The notes under the pieces are model-generated. The model was given only the letters and a program-made list of their open reading frames with translations. It was not told the origin of the DNA and did no database searches. This document shows positions 10,420 through 23,060 of a stretch of DNA of 64,000 nt, in pieces (position 1 is the first letter of the stretch; every line of letters begins with the position of its first letter). The position numbers were made by a program, and so were the translations under genes. This DNA comes from Macrobrachium rosenbergii (taxonomy: Eukaryota; Arthropoda; Malacostraca; Decapoda; Palaemonidae), in the NCBI RefSeq assembly GCF_040412425.1, contig NC_089781.1, forward strand, positions 51,550,227 through 51,614,226. Direction: 5' to 3'.

Positions 10420-11745
10420 ATGATAAAGAAATATTGTTTAACTCATGGATCCGATTTGGACAAGGAATTGCCTTATTTATTATTTGCCTTTCGGTCGGCT
10501 CCAAGTCAGTCCTTAGGTTTGTCACCTTTTGATTTGGTCTTTGGACATTATGTGCGTGGTCCTCTTGATGTGGTAAGAGAATCGTGGGAAGGTGATATCC
10601 CCGACATCATCTTGTTAGATTATGTGACAAACTTGGGTGACAAATTGTCGAAGGCTTGGAAATTTGCCAGAGAAAATTTATTGTCTAGTCAAAGAAGGAT
10701 GAAATACTTTTTTGATAGAAAGGCTAAAGTGCGTAATTTCGCAGTAGGCGATAGGGTTTTGGTACTTTTGCCGTTGCCGGGTAATTCTTTGAAAGCTTCT
10801 TTCTCTGGACCATGGAAAATTTTGAAAAAAGTTAGTGAGGTAAATTATTTGGTTGAAACTCCGGAAAGAAGGAAGCCTTTCCAATTGTGTCATGTTAACA
10901 TGTTAAAAGCATATAAGGAAAGAGAGAAAGTTATTCCGATAGCCGCTATTATGGATGATGTTTCACATAATAATAATCTTTATTCCTTTTCAGAGGGTTT
11001 TAATAATGATAATTATGATAATGAAATTTGCTTGTCTAGTAATAAGAATTATTTGGAGAACTTTGATGGTTTAGTCTCCCATCTCAGTAGCGAGAAACGA
11101 AGGTCTTTAAGAAAACTGGTTATGGGTTATAAAGAATTGTTTTCAGAGGTACCAGGTCGTACGTCTATTTTGGAACATGACGTGGATGTTGGGAATGCCA
11201 CCCCCATAAAACAGTCCCCTTATAGGTTAAACCCCTTTAAAGCTAAGGTAGTAGCCAAAGAAATTGACTATATGTTAAAGCATGGTTTAATAGAGCCCAG
11301 TAAAAGCCCATGGTCCTCTCCGGTAGTGTTGGTGAAAAAGCCTGATGGTGATTTTTGTTTGTGCTTCGATTATAGGAAAGTTAACGAAGTCATGCAGACA
11401 GATTGTTATCCCTTGCCTCGGATTGAGGATTGTATCGATCGCATGGGAAAATCAAAGTTTATCAGTAAATTTGACTTGCTAAAAGGGTATTGGCAAGTTC
11501 CTTTATCAAAACGGGCCAGGGCTTTATCTGCTTTTGTGACTCCACAAGGGTTATTTCAATGCCGTGTAATGCCGTTCGGTATGAAAAACGCTGCGGCTAC
11601 GTTTCAACGTTTAATGAACACATTGGTGTATGGTTTAGAAGGTTGCGTTGTGTATATTGATGATATCGTAATTTATAGCGATGACTGGGAAACGCATCTG
11701 AAGCGTATTAGGGTTTTATTTGAGGTTTTAAAAAGGCTGGGTTAG
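10420..11745 (+). CDS. Integrase C-terminus and reverse transcriptase, element B
   Basis: A long open frame of 441 residues. The first 150 complete the integrase (FRSAPSQSLGLSPFDLVFGH, then the C-terminal SH3-like segment with FSGPWKILKK, the GPY/F-type motif). From about residue 235 (VPGRTSILEHDV) RT begins: SPWSSPVVLVKKPDGDF, DYRKVN, FDLLKGYWQVPL, VMPFGMKNAAATFQRLMN and the catalytic YIDD at 11653-11664. All RT motifs are intact. Frame is lost at 11745 just after the palm. RT downstream of integrase in one frame is direct evidence for the Gmr1-type order. Confidence 0.92.
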   Translation: MIKKYCLTHGSDLDKELPYLLFAFRSAPSQSLGLSPFDLVFGHYVRGPLDVVRESWEGDIPDIILLDYVTNLGDKLSKAWKFARENLLSSQRRMKYFFDRKAKVRNFAVGDRVLVLLPLPGNSLKASFSGPWKILKKVSEVNYLVETPERRKPFQLCHVNMLKAYKEREKVIPIAAIMDDVSHNNNLYSFSEGFNNDNYDNEICLSSNKNYLENFDGLVSHLSSEKRRSLRKLVMGYKELFSEVPGRTSILEHDVDVGNATPIKQSPYRLNPFKAKVVAKEIDYMLKHGLIEPSKSPWSSPVVLVKKPDGDFCLCFDYRKVNEVMQTDCYPLPRIEDCIDRMGKSKFISKFDLLKGYWQVPLSKRARALSAFVTPQGLFQCRVMPFGMKNAAATFQRLMNTLVYGLEGCVVYIDDIVIYSDDWETHLKRIRVLFEVLKRLG

Positions 11746-12457
11746 TAATTAATTTGCAAAAAGTGAGTTTGTCAAAGCGAAGGTAATCTATTTAGGGCAT
11801 GAGGTTGGTGACGGTAAGGTGGCACCTAAACAAGCCAATGTAGAGGCCATTGAGAAAATATCTATACCAAAGTGTCGAAAGGATGTCAGAAAATTCCTGG
11901 GTCTAGTTGGTTACTATCGCAAATTTGTAAGGAATTTTTCTGACATTGCTGATTCACTCACTAATTTGTTGAAGAAAACTGTTCCTTTGAATTGGACTCC
12001 TGAAACGCAAGGGGCATTTGAATGTTTAAAAGGTGTGCTTCTTAGTTTCCCCATTTTAAGGGCTCCGGATTTCGACCTGCCTTTTTCGCTTGCCACTGAC
12101 GCAAGTGATGTCGGTGTCGGAGCGGTCTTATTACAGAATGACGAGCAAGGCGTTTCTCACCCGGTCGCGTTCTTCTCGAAGAAATTGAATTCCGCTCAAC
12201 GAAAATATTCGATGGTCGAGAAGGAGACACTCGCACTCATTCTGGCTATTAATAATTTTTCCATTTATCTTTCTTCCACAGGAACTCCAATAAAGATTAT
12301 GACTGACCATAACCCCTTGACCTTCATCAATAGATACAAAAATAAAAACCAACGTCTGATGCGTTGGAACCTCATGTTACAGGAGTGGAATCTAGAGTTC
12401 GCGCATGTCCCAGGGAAAAGACAACGTTGTGGCCGATGTTTTCTCTCACAGCGTTGA
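11746..12457 (+). CDS. RT thumb and RNase H, element B
   Basis: Continues pol after a frame change near 11745. The open part runs from about 11819: KFLGLVGYYRKFVRNFSDIA marks the end of RT. RNase H follows with its first Asp in LATDASDVGVGAVLL, the Glu in MVEKETLALILAI and a third acidic residue in MTDHNPLTF. It degrades the RNA strand of the hybrid during cDNA synthesis. The C-terminal HVPGKRQR is close to the usual VxGKxN end. The stop falls soon after, so pol ends with RNase H. Confidence 0.88.
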
Positions 12458-13608
12458 GTAGGGAAGGATTCTTGCAGAGGGCTATGCGGATATTAAGGTA
12501 GTATCTGTATCGTTCTAGTTACAGTGTGTGTACTGTTGAAGTAGGTGCTTAGGTTTGTATTGTAAGAGTAGATGAGTGTATAACAAATATGTATTAATTA
12601 TAATTTTCCTTTACAGGAGTTCTGTAAATGCCTTGGGCTATAAAATTAAGATTAGTTTAATATTAAGGTCTTAGGTAAAGGTAGAAGGTGCTACTCGGTG
12701 TTTATATTTTGTGACAATGTTTATTGTAATGAAGGTTGGTGAAGTGCTTCTAATGCGTTATGGAATGAGTGTTGAAAGAAACAAATGGGTAATATCGTAA
12801 AATTGTTACAGAAAAGTATGATATAATGATGTTGGTATACAATGATGTTGGTATACAATGATGTTGGTATTTGTTGGTCTTTGGCACATGGTATAATACG
12901 CTGAGGTGATTAATTTGGTGATTAGGATATTAATCGGGGAATTTACATTGTTAGCGGACAGCTACTAATCCGGGCATTCTTGGTTTTCAGGCATAATTAC
13001 ACTTCACGAAATTTTGCGTGTTAGGATTGCGCAGGGGAAAACTGTGTTGGTTTTCTCTGTGTTGTCCAGTGTTAGTGTATGTATTCGGTAGGACACTTTT
13101 ATAGTGATATGGTGTTGTCACTGTGTTATCAGGACTATTGTTCGCTGAACATTGTTGCAATGAGCGATGTGAAACAAAGTGAAACAACGTTGAGTCTGTA
13201 AATTATGACCTATGAACAGTTATATGGAATCCGGATTAGAGCATTGTAGCTCTTGATTATGCGTATACTTATGTGAGAGTTTTGAAGCTCTTGGGTTTAA
13301 AATAATATATTTAGCAATGGTTTTTGAGGTTTTCTGTGTTATAGGTTTTCCATTGTATTAATATTTTAATTTAGATACCTTTGTGAGCTGCATCCTTGTT
13401 CCTTTGCCACCCCTCCTGTTGGATATCGGGTTTTGTAAGTTTTATTTTTTTTTTGCAAATTCATACCTTTGTTTTTTCCTTACAGGGTTGCATAAAACCT
13501 TGTTCTTGGCTTGTCGGTCTTTTCAATGACTATTTAGTTTTTTTTAAAGTATTCCAAGTTATTTACTGTAAAAAAAAAATATATATATATGTATATATTT
13601 TTTTCTTT
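12458..13608 (+). other. Non-coding 3' region of element B
   Basis: About 1.15 kb between RNase H and the polypurine tract. No domain or convincing open frame was found. A 16-base unit (acaatgatgttggtat) occurs three times in tandem at about 12822-12870. An envelope or extra ORF in this position was looked for and not seen. Confidence 0.6.
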
Positions 13609-13620
13609 TGGGAGAGGAGG
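13609..13620 (+). promoter_or_regulatory. Polypurine tract of element B
   Basis: GGGAGAGGAGG immediately before the 3' LTR start at 13621, the expected primer for plus-strand DNA synthesis. Confidence 0.85.
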
Positions 13621-14766
<1,146 letters not shown>

Positions 14767-14876
14767 TTATATCTTGTGTGCATGCATGCAGATTTTTGTT
14801 ATAAGTATAAGCACAGACTGTCTAACATATATGCAATGTATAAGGTAATACTATACAGTGCTGTATTTGTACTCAC

Positions 14877-15095
14877 AGATGAGGGAGGCAGCAATGAGCC
14901 TTGCAGCGGTATCAGGGATCTGGCCACACTCAAAGAAGGGCTGAAGGAGGTAATTGGAAAAGGTGAGCGCAACAACAGCACACCCAGCAGCATTCCTTAT
15001 CACAGCAGTAACCCATATGTATAGGAAGGCCGGTAAGGCGCCAAAAGCCTCATAGAGGTAACTGTACATTCCGCCACTCTCTGGAATCATTGTAC
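14877..15095 (-). CDS. SLC7-type amino-acid transporter, exon 2
   Basis: A 219-base internal exon with clear splice signals. The acceptor CATCAG precedes it at 15096-15101, and the donor GTGAGT follows at 14871-14876. Joined to exon 1 the reading crosses the junction as E-L-S-T-M-I-P-E-S-G-G, which is the conserved stretch after TM2 in LAT-type transporters. It then reads YSYLYEAFGALPAFLYIWV and on through a membrane segment (about VALTFSNYLLQPF). Both ends are phase 1. The next exon would lie to the left and is not found before the window ends, so the following intron must span the elements at 1-14766 or the gene is broken. Confidence 0.88.
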
Positions 15096-15725
15096 CTGAT
15101 GGAATGAGCAGTAAAAAATTTGATTATAATATGCTTCTGTCGGTAAAGAGAAGTGATATAAAACTGTATTAGCTATTACAAAAGAACTGAATTCAGTAGA
15201 ATGTGTCTGATAACTATGACCAGCAAAAAATATACGATACCATACTGTTGTGCTTGTGCATAAATTCTACCTGAAGACCCTAATTTAGAACTAGTCATTT
15301 TATCTGAATATCCAATAAAAAATGGCCAAGAATGCTGTAATAATATTTCATTATTTATATCTACTTTAGGAAAAAGCAAAATGAAACAGTCTAAAATTAA
15401 ACATTAAACAAATTGAAAACTGAAATCAAGATCACATTAGAAATTAAATGTATTCCTCCGAAATTCCAAGTAACTCGTTAAGAATAATGATAACCATAAT
15501 AGCATTACATTCTGTTCATGGGAAATGACACATTGTGCCTCCTTACAAACGCTTTGCCTGGTCTTTAAATTTGAAAATGGAATTCTCTGAGTGAGGGGTT
15601 TTGACAGCTTTCATCAACAACTGAAGTTTTATGATACTTCCACCTTTTTTAATGTCCGTTATCTAATGGAAAGTCCTTGAAAGAACTTCCCTTCCAAAGA
15701 AGATAGTGTGTCACCTTGAACTTAC
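15096..15725 (-). other. Intron 1 between transporter exons
   Basis: A 630-base intron with GTAAGT at its 5' end (15720-15725, minus strand) and CAG at its 3' end. No mobile element is recognisable in it. Confidence 0.85.
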
Positions 15726-16134
15726 TCAGTTCCACAAAGGAGAGAGCACCCACCATGGAAACGATGCCCGACACAGCCCACACACCCAGCGAAAGCCCAA
15801 CACTTCCAGTGTACTGAATGACCCCTTTTGGAGAGACGAATATGCCAGATCCGATCACAATGCCAACAATCATGGCCACTCCCTCAAGAAGTCCAAGCTC
15901 CTTTTTCAATGCAATGGCTTCTGTGCCTTTGACTTCATTCGGGAGTTCAAGTTTTGACTCTGAATGGACAAGAACGTCACGTGACTTGGACTTGACTTCT
16001 ATGTGGTCTCTCAGGGTAGGCGGCAGAGGTGTGCTGTCCGCATGCTGTGAACCCTTTGAGTTTCCCTTGGCTTCGGAGGCTTTCTCCGGAGCTGTAGAGG
16101 TCAAGGGTGAATTCTTTGCTGGGTCCATGGTCAT
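15726..16134 (-). CDS. SLC7-type amino-acid transporter, first coding exon
   Basis: Starts at ATG 16132-16134 and encodes 136 residues plus one base before the donor GTAAGT. Residues 1-75 are a hydrophilic cytosolic tail rich in Ser, Thr and Lys. [10 protein letters not shown] then leads into TM1 (about 84-103), which holds the IGSGIF motif at 94-99. This unwound helix binds substrate in the APC superfamily. FVSPKGV follows, then TM2 (about 112-134). The pattern fits SLC7 light chains (LAT, y+LAT) that exchange neutral or cationic amino acids at the plasma membrane, usually with a heavy chain. The exact member is not determined. The ATG is preceded by a pyrimidine tract and TAACAG, so a 5' untranslated exon is likely further right. 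Confidence 0.9.
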
Positions 16135-16846
16135 CTGTTAGGAAACAAACAGAAGAATCTATGCTGTAGAATTCAGTCTGTTATTATGATCAGGAAAAAA
16201 TACAAACTAAGTGAATAAATTCATTTCACCGTAAAATCACGTTACCACATATCGTACATTTTTCATAAAATGAAAAAAAAATGTATCCCGCTGAAAATTG
16301 CTTGAAATAAGATTTGTATCATCTTATACCTCCAATTTTATTGTGACTGTATTTCAGGGATACTTCAGATATGCCTGGAACAACAATGGGAATCAGCATG
16401 TGACGGTAACCAAGCTTAGTTTTTGTCTGGTTTCCAGTAATCATGTAAATTCCAGAAAAATTTATGTATGAACCAGTGATTAGGGTATACTTCCAAATGA
16501 GACATATTTTGTATTGAATTTTTGTTGGATTATTTGCTGAGCATTTTCTGGGAACAAAAGCGATGCGTCATGTGCTTTTTCTAACTAAGGCCAACTTCAA
16601 ACGCTGCTCCAAAAAGTAGCAATTCTATTAGCTTTGTCAATAGAAAACAGACTTTTGCAAAGTTATTGTAGTGAAAAGTGATTATGGTCTCTCTTCTCTA
16701 AGTCAGTCTTTGTTAAAGCATAATTCATGAGACTATCATTTCTGCATAATTGGCCCTCCCCCCCCCACCCCCCCAATTATGCAACTTTGACCAAGTGGTA
16801 TAGCAGAATGTTCTGAGTGAGGGCTGAAGAAGTATATGTTATATAT

Positions 16847-16850
<4 letters not shown>
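16135..16850. other. Region upstream of transporter coding exon
   Basis: Presumably a 5' intron or promoter-proximal DNA of the transporter. It contains a C-rich run at 16756-16774. No gene, promoter element or mobile element was identified. Confidence 0.4.
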
Positions 16851-16908
<58 letters not shown>

Positions 16909-16910
16909 TA

Positions 16911-16961
<51 letters not shown>
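16851..16961. repeat. (TA)n microsatellite with interruptions
   Basis: Two TA runs joined by a short ATACATATATAATTT spacer, ending at the 5' LTR of element C. Confidence 0.95.
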
Positions 16962-16964
<3 letters not shown>

Positions 16965-16966
16965 CA

Positions 16967-18744
16967 TGATGTTGCCTTGTATATATATATATATCCTCCT
17001 ATAATATTGACATATTTACTTTTTCATGTGTTATGTTTAATGATAATGGTTGTTGAAGTGTCATATTTAGTTTGACATCAGATCTCAAAAGTACTAATGA
17101 TTACTTGATAGCGTAATTTAGAAGTGTTGTTATAATTTTAATAGTAACGTAATTTAGAACGAATATCTTTCTTGGTAATAGCAAAGTAAGTGAACACGTG
17201 TGTGTCTGCAAGGCTTGTTTCATTTCAGTTGTCATCAGTTGAGATAAGAGGGAACGCTTTGTTTTGGGTTAGCGATGACAGATTTGCAAAACAAACGCCA
17301 ATTCGTCCCATACGGGCTCAAGACGAGTGATTTCATGTTGTTGCATGCATTGTTTGAGTCACGTTCGCCACTTTGAGAGAAAGAATACGTGTCCTGATCA
17401 ATTACGTCATGTTTTGTAAGATGCGTTCAAAACGTTTTGCTGGGATGATAACTTTCCTTCTAGAAGCTTCTCCATTGTATCTCGCACCCAAAACGCTTTA
17501 ATGACGTCACCTCCTGCTTCTAGAACTTTTGTATCTCGTACCCAAAATGCTTTAATGACATCATGTAATTGTTTCACGTATTACTGGAATCCTAAAAGAT
17601 ATTTCATTCTGATTTCTGAGACCAGTCGATTTGGTTCCATTCTCTCTCTCTCTCTCATTCCTAATTAGGAAGAGATTACTTTTAACGTAAATTTTTGTGG
17701 TCACTTTTAACATTAACTTTTGAGATCTGAATTTAGCAAAGTTATTTAGGAGAACGGCGCCTGGTAAAAAAGTGTGTATTGTGCAACGCAGCTGCAGCAA
17801 GTGATTTACAGAGGTTTTCACAAGTTGTGTAAGGTAACGTGAAATTTTACTTATTGATACCATGGTATGATAAGTTAGGAGGTTATGGTGTGATAAGTTA
17901 GGAAATTTTGAACAAGTGAAATCATTATTGATAAATCTTACGTGTATTTTTGTGTGTTTTTCTATTTACAATTTCTTTATATTTTCACATTTTTATGTTT
18001 GTGATGTAACATTTATTTACATAGCATTGTAAATATTTCTTGTTAATTTAACATTGCATACTTAATTTAACATTGCATACTTAATTTAACATTGCATACT
18101 TGATTTCATTTATTGAGATTTTCTTTTTAAATCTTGAGTAATTCTTGATAGTTTAAATTTTTCTTGATTAATTTAAATTCCTGATAAAGTTTTTGTGAAT
18201 TAGTTTTGTTTCATAATTTAATTCAAGAATTCATTGAGTTTTGTGTTATTTTCAACTAATAGTAAATTTTTTCAGATTGTGAATTCTAATTAATTGTGAA
18301 TTCTAGTTATAAACTTTGAATCTGAAAATAAATTTTTGTATTTAACATTTTTAGAAAAACAGTGTTTCATTTATTGATCACCAGTGAATAGGATTGATTG
18401 TGTGTGCATAAGGCAAAGTGATAAACATGTTTTGTTCTTTTAGTTTTGCTAAAGTGAATTAAGACCTGGGGAAACAGTTAGAGTTTTTTGATGGAGTGAT
18501 GCCCTTTTACTCTAGAAGATTTCTAGTTTAATTTTTGATACCTCACACATATTCTGACGAACTTAGTTTGATTTTTTCAAGTGATTGATAAATAAGTTTT
18601 TTCTTAAGGGATCACTGTTACCTTTAGAGTATTCAGTCGTAACAATTAATGTTGTGAGAGTTCAGGTATCTGGCTGAAGTGAGGTATATTTTGAATCTTG
18701 AGATTAGTTGTGTAATAACCAGGTACTTGATACGCATCGTGACA
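16967..18744 (+). repeat. 5' LTR of element C
   Basis: Begins TGATGTTGCC just after the TA tract and ends GTGACA, about 1778 bases. It pairs with 23883-25649. A unit of about 20 bases (ttaatttaacattgcatact) is present three times at about 18043-18102 in both LTRs. The LTR remnants at 4487 and 44466 have it only once. Confidence 0.92.
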
Positions 18745-18753
18745 TAATATTGT

Positions 18754-18773
18754 TTGGTGCCCAGAGACCCGTG
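18754..18773 (+). promoter_or_regulatory. Primer binding site of element C
   Basis: TTGGTGCCCAGAGACCCG lies about ten bases after the LTR end. The minus-strand copy at about 63320 reads TGGTGCCCAGACCCGGG at the same place. The matching tRNA was not identified. Confidence 0.65.
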
Positions 18774-18905
18774 GAACAAAACAAAATATCACTCTGGTTT
18801 ATGGTTTATACTGGTGGTGTTAGGGATATATTTTGATAGGAGAGTGACCACATAGTTATTTTTTGCTTTGTATTGTGAATTATTTAGTTGAGTAACTTAG
18901 AGAAA

Positions 18906-19436
18906 ATGGCTCTGTTCAATGTTCAGAGGTTTTTAGCAGCTCCTTCCATCCAAGAGTTATCTGAATCCAACCTGACTACAGTGGATTGCTTTAGCAAGCA
19001 TACTGGGGTAATGTGTCTAGTGGTATGATTAAGGCACAAATCAAATATATTGCAATCCAAGCGTTGATGGACTCTGGTAAAGTAGATGAAGAGTTAGGAG
19101 GCACAGGAATTGTTGAATGCAGCTGAGGCAGAATTTACAGATAAACATGAGCAAAAGAAAGAGAAAAGTGATGCAGAAGCAGAACTTAGACGTATAGAAG
19201 CAGAAGAAAATTTGATTAAGCTGAGGATACAGGCTGACAGAGAGAAAATGCAAGCAGAAAGAGAAAGAGAAGATAGAGAGAAAAGAGAAAGAAAGGAAAG
19301 AGAAGAAGAAAAAGCAGCAGAAGAAGAAAGAGAAAGAGCAAAAGAAGAAAGAGAAAGAGCAAAAGAGGAGAGAGAAAGAGCAAGACATGAAAGGGAGATG
19401 GAGTTAATAAAAGCTCAGGATCCACATTACCTGTAA
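18906..19436 (+). pseudogene. Gag N-terminus and coiled coil, element C
   Basis: ATG at 18906 starts MALFNVQRFLAAPS, which agrees with the minus-strand copy starting at 63184 (MALFEVQKFLAAPS), so this start is well supported. The frame shifts after about 25 codons. The later open part, 19110-19436, holds AEAEFTDKHEQKKEK and a long Glu/Arg/Lys-rich helix (EERERAKEERERARHE) with coiled-coil character. The charged helix sits N-terminal to the SCAN-like region, as in elements F and J. No enzymatic role; a structural gag segment. Confidence 0.82.
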
Positions 19437-20410
19437 TACCGTCTAACCCTACTCAAGGTAATTCAGACCCTGTATTTGATGTAGTAAGAGTGCAGAAGGA
19501 GGGAAATTTACAGAAGAAGCCCCAGATGAGTTTTTGATCACTTTGAAAAAGTGGCTTCAGGTATGGGATGGCCAGAAGATAAATGGTCGGTCTTGTTACA
19601 GAGTGTTCTCATTGGTAAAGGAAGAAGTGCCTATTTAGCCTTATCAGCTGATCAGTGTAAAGAGTACAAAGGTACTCAAACATAATGTGCTACAAGTTTA
19701 CCAGATGACCCTGAATATTATAATGAAAGATTCAGATCTTTGAGAAAGGATGACAAGATAACTTTCTTGGATTATGCTTACAAAGTAAGAAGATGTTTTA
19801 AACGATGGTTGGAGGCTGCTAAAAGTTAAATCTATGGACGAACTTGAGGAGTTAGTAGTCCTAGAACAATATCTTAGAGGAATTCCTGAACACATAAGAG
19901 CCTATTTAAGAGAGAGAGAGGTTAAAAACTTGACAAAGCTGCTACATTGAGCGAAGATTTTAATATAATTTCTAGCAAAAGAAATTATAATGTCAAGTAC
20001 CAGAACCAACAACGCACAGGTTTCAGATCTCATCCAAATTTCAGGAACATTACAACTGGAAATCCTTCTAGTGGCTATGCCAATACAAAGTCAGGTAACA
20101 CCCTCAGCAATTAAATGTTAAATCCTCATCATCCAGTCAGTTTTCAAGACAGATACAGAAGACTAATGTTGTCTGCTACAAGGGTGGAAGAGTAGGACAC
20201 TACAGTCGAGATTGTTATCAGACACAACAGCAGACCAAACCAGTTGGTCAAGTGGTTAAAGGTAACCAGGTGAAGCAAACTACGAAGAGCAGTGTGGGGA
20301 AGACTGAGACTAAACAAGCAGAGTGTTTAGCAACCAGTGGAAATGTAACTTCAAGCAGTGAGTGGCTGAGCAGCTTGGAGGCTTTAGACACCGTGCATAT
20401 ATGAAGGTAC
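19437..20410 (+). pseudogene. Gag SCAN-like region and zinc knuckle, element C
   Basis: Read across several frame changes, the blocks GWPEDKW, then LRKDDKITFLDYAYKVRR, then SMDELEELVVLEQYLRGIPE and HIRAYLRERE form a SCAN-like helical region at about 19560-19930. This matches the order seen in element B. A degenerate zinc knuckle, CYKGGRVGHYSRDC, is at 20173-20214, with Gly where the second Cys should be. No single open frame covers the region, so this copy does not make full gag. Confidence 0.78.
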
Positions 20411-20429
20411 GCTGACAACTCAAGGAGGA

Positions 20430-20739
20430 AGTGTGCAGGTACCAGTCAAGGTATTACGTGATACGGGGAGTAACCATAGTGTGGTAGTTCGTGGTGCTCA
20501 CCCACAGTTGGAGAAGAATCTCACCGAGAGATTCAGTTATTTTGAAGGGTATAGGAGTAGAAGAGGTAACTCCTATATGCCGCTTGCATTTGTCCTGTGA
20601 ATTGGTGACAGGAAATGTTGATTTTGCTGTAAAAGACTCACTAGCTGTTGAAGGTGTACATGTTTTACTGGGTAATGAAGTTGGTGGTGTACCATTTGTT
20701 CCTTGTCCTATAGTGACAGACAAACCGTTTAAGGGTTAG
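20430..20739 (+). pseudogene. Aspartic protease, element C
   Basis: The retropepsin site reads VKVLRDTGSNHSVVV with DTG at 20460-20468. A second conserved block, VHVLLGNEVGG, is at about 20655-20690 in another frame. The frame change lies near 20530. The block order and the LGN(D/E) motif are the same as in elements B and F. Confidence 0.82.
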
Positions 20740-20803
20740 TCCTACAGTAGCTTTAGAGAAGAAAAAACCCCACCTGTTTCCAAGTTGTGTAACTACCAGG
20801 AGT

Positions 20804-22230
20804 ATGAAGAGAACTATGTCTGCAAGTGAAGATACTGAGGATTTACCTGCACCAGAAGAATCAAGTGAAGGATCTTTAAGATTAGAAGAACTGTTCCAGG
20901 AAAGTGAAGTTTCCCTAGTGTTAGTAGTGAAGAGATTTCCCAAGAAGAAGAGGATCCTGTTGTTATTGAAGAGACTCCGAGTAGTCAAAATGTTCCTGAA
21001 GATGGTAATGAAACTACAGAAGCAGAGTTAGCAGATATGGAGAGTTCAGCCCTTGAAGTTGGTCAAGTGACAAGAGAGAAGCTAATGAAACTGCAGAAGA
21101 GGGATACAACGTTGGCTGATTTGTTCTTCAGAGTTGTTGATCAAGAAGAGATGCAACAAACCTCTACCTGTTATTATCTAAAGGAAGGATTGCTAATGAG
21201 GAAGCATCGACCTGCAGATATACCAGGAAATGCTGAATGGGGTGAATATCATCAAATTTTGATTCCATATCCATTGAGAAAACAAGTTGTAGCAGTAGCG
21301 CACGAGTCTGGACATATGGGAATCAGGAAGACTGTTGAGAAGGTTATGAAGTAGTTTTTTCTGGCCTGGACTTCACAAGGACGTTAGCAAATTTTTGCAG
21401 TGTGTGTCACACATGCCAGATAGCTGGAAAACCGAATGAAACCATTCAGAAAGCACCCCTACATCCCATAGAAGTTAGAGGAGAACCCTTTAGCAAGGTA
21501 ATTATAGATGTGGTTGGGCCACTTCCGAAAACAAAGAAAGGAAATGAATATCTATTAACATTAATGTGTCCAGTGACTAGGTATCCTGAGGCGATCCCTG
21601 TAAAAGTATAAGTGCAAAGGTAATTTCTGAGAAGTTGGTGGAGTTTTCTTCAAGTTTGGAATACCAGAAATTGTGCAAAGTGATAGAGGAACGAACTTTA
21701 CTTCAAAATTATTCCAGGATGTGATGAACTTGTTAGAGTAAAACAACAGTTATCAACTGCTTATCATCCAGAGACTCAAGGAGCCTTGGAAAGGTTCCAC
21801 CAGACATTGAAAAGTATGTTAACTAAGTATTGTAATGAATCAGGAAGAGAATGGGATGCTGGTTTACCTTTAATGTTATTTGAAGTTAGGAATGCTTATC
21901 AAGAAAGCATGGGATGTTCACCAAATGAAATGATTTTTGGTCGAGACATTAGAGGTCCATTGAAGATTCTTGCAGAGAATTGGGAAGAAAATCAAGAGGA
22001 AATCCAAAGAGAATATGTGAAGAACTTGAGGAAAAGATTAAGAGAAATTAGAAAATTCTCTTTAGAAAATTTGAAAATAAGTCAAGAGAAAATGAAAAGG
22101 AAATATGATGCTAAAACTAAGCTAAGAAATTTTAGTATTGGACAGCAAGTTCTAGTGTTCTTACCAGTGAAAAGATTTCCCTTACCAATAAGTTTCAAGG
22201 TCCTTATAGGATAATAGAGAAGTTAAGTGA
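20804..22230 (+). pseudogene. Integrase, element C
   Basis: An acidic linker (20804-21031) leads to integrase. The zinc region has HESGHMGIRKTVEKV and, after a frame break at 21354, CHTCQIAGKPNE. The catalytic residues can be placed as Asp in VIIDVVGPLPKTKKGNEYL (about 21510), Asp in IVQSDRGTNFTSKLF (about 21680) and Glu in GALERFHQTLK (about 21790). The open frame 21786-22214 carries the C-terminal part, and the GPY/F motif (FQGPYRIIEKL) follows at about 22195-22225. RT comes next, so the order is integrase then RT. Confidence 0.87.
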
Positions 22231-22240
22231 TCGAACTTAT

Positions 22241-23060
22241 GTGATTGAAACACCAGGAAGAAGAAAACGACAGAGGAAGATACATATGAATCTTTTGAAA
22301 CCTTACTTCTCAGAGACTAAAACTGAAACAGTGTCAATAACACAAACAACTTCATCTACAGAGGACGATGATGGCTACAGAATTAGAGCTGAAAACAAGA
22401 TGAACAATTCTTCAATATTAGAAAATTTGGAAGATAAACTAAAACATCTGAGTGTTGAGCAAAGTAGTGAATTAAGTGAAGTTATTCAAAGTTTCCCTGA
22501 AATTTTTGCAGATGTACCTAGGTGTACCAATCTGACAAAGCATGAGATAAAGATCAGAGAAGATGGAAAACCTTTTAAAATGAGAGCTTATTTTTTATCG
22601 CCTTTTCATCGAGATGTTTTGAAGAAAGAAGTTGAATATTTGTTGCAGCATGGATTAGCAGAACCCAGTTCAAGTCATTATAGTTCTCCTTGTGTGTTAG
22701 TGAAGAAACCAGATGGCTCATTTAGGATGTGTACTGATTATAGGAAACTGAATTCCATCAGTGTGGCTGACAATTATCCTTTGCCTCTTATTGATCAATT
22801 ACTTGATAATATTGGGCAAGCCAAATTTGTTTCAAGATAGACTTGTTGAAAGGATATTATCAAATTCCCTTAGATGAGAATGCTTACTTGAAAGTTGCTG
22901 TCAGCTTTCATTACTCCTTTTGGACTGTATCAATACACTGTAAACAAAGTTTGGTCTGATGAATGCACCTGCAACATTCCAGCGAGTGATGGATCAACTA
23001 CTAGGATCAATAGAAGGAGTAGGTGTATACCTTTGATGACATTGTGATTTATTCTAATAC
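22241..23060 (+). pseudogene. Reverse transcriptase, element C
   Basis: The open part 22241-22840 begins with the last integrase residues (ETPGRRKR) and then RT: HYSSPCVLVKKPDGSFRM, TDYRKLN, YPLPLIDQLLDNI. A missing A near 22835 breaks the frame; the next blocks, DLLKGYYQIPLDE and then a degraded YxDD (about 23025-23045, DDIVIYSNTWEEHL), are in other frames. The sequence matches RT blocks closely, while the frame breaks are single-base indels. Confidence 0.85.

Noticed and set aside
12458..13608. Envelope gene in element B
   Set aside because: No open frame, signal peptide or membrane segment that stands above background.
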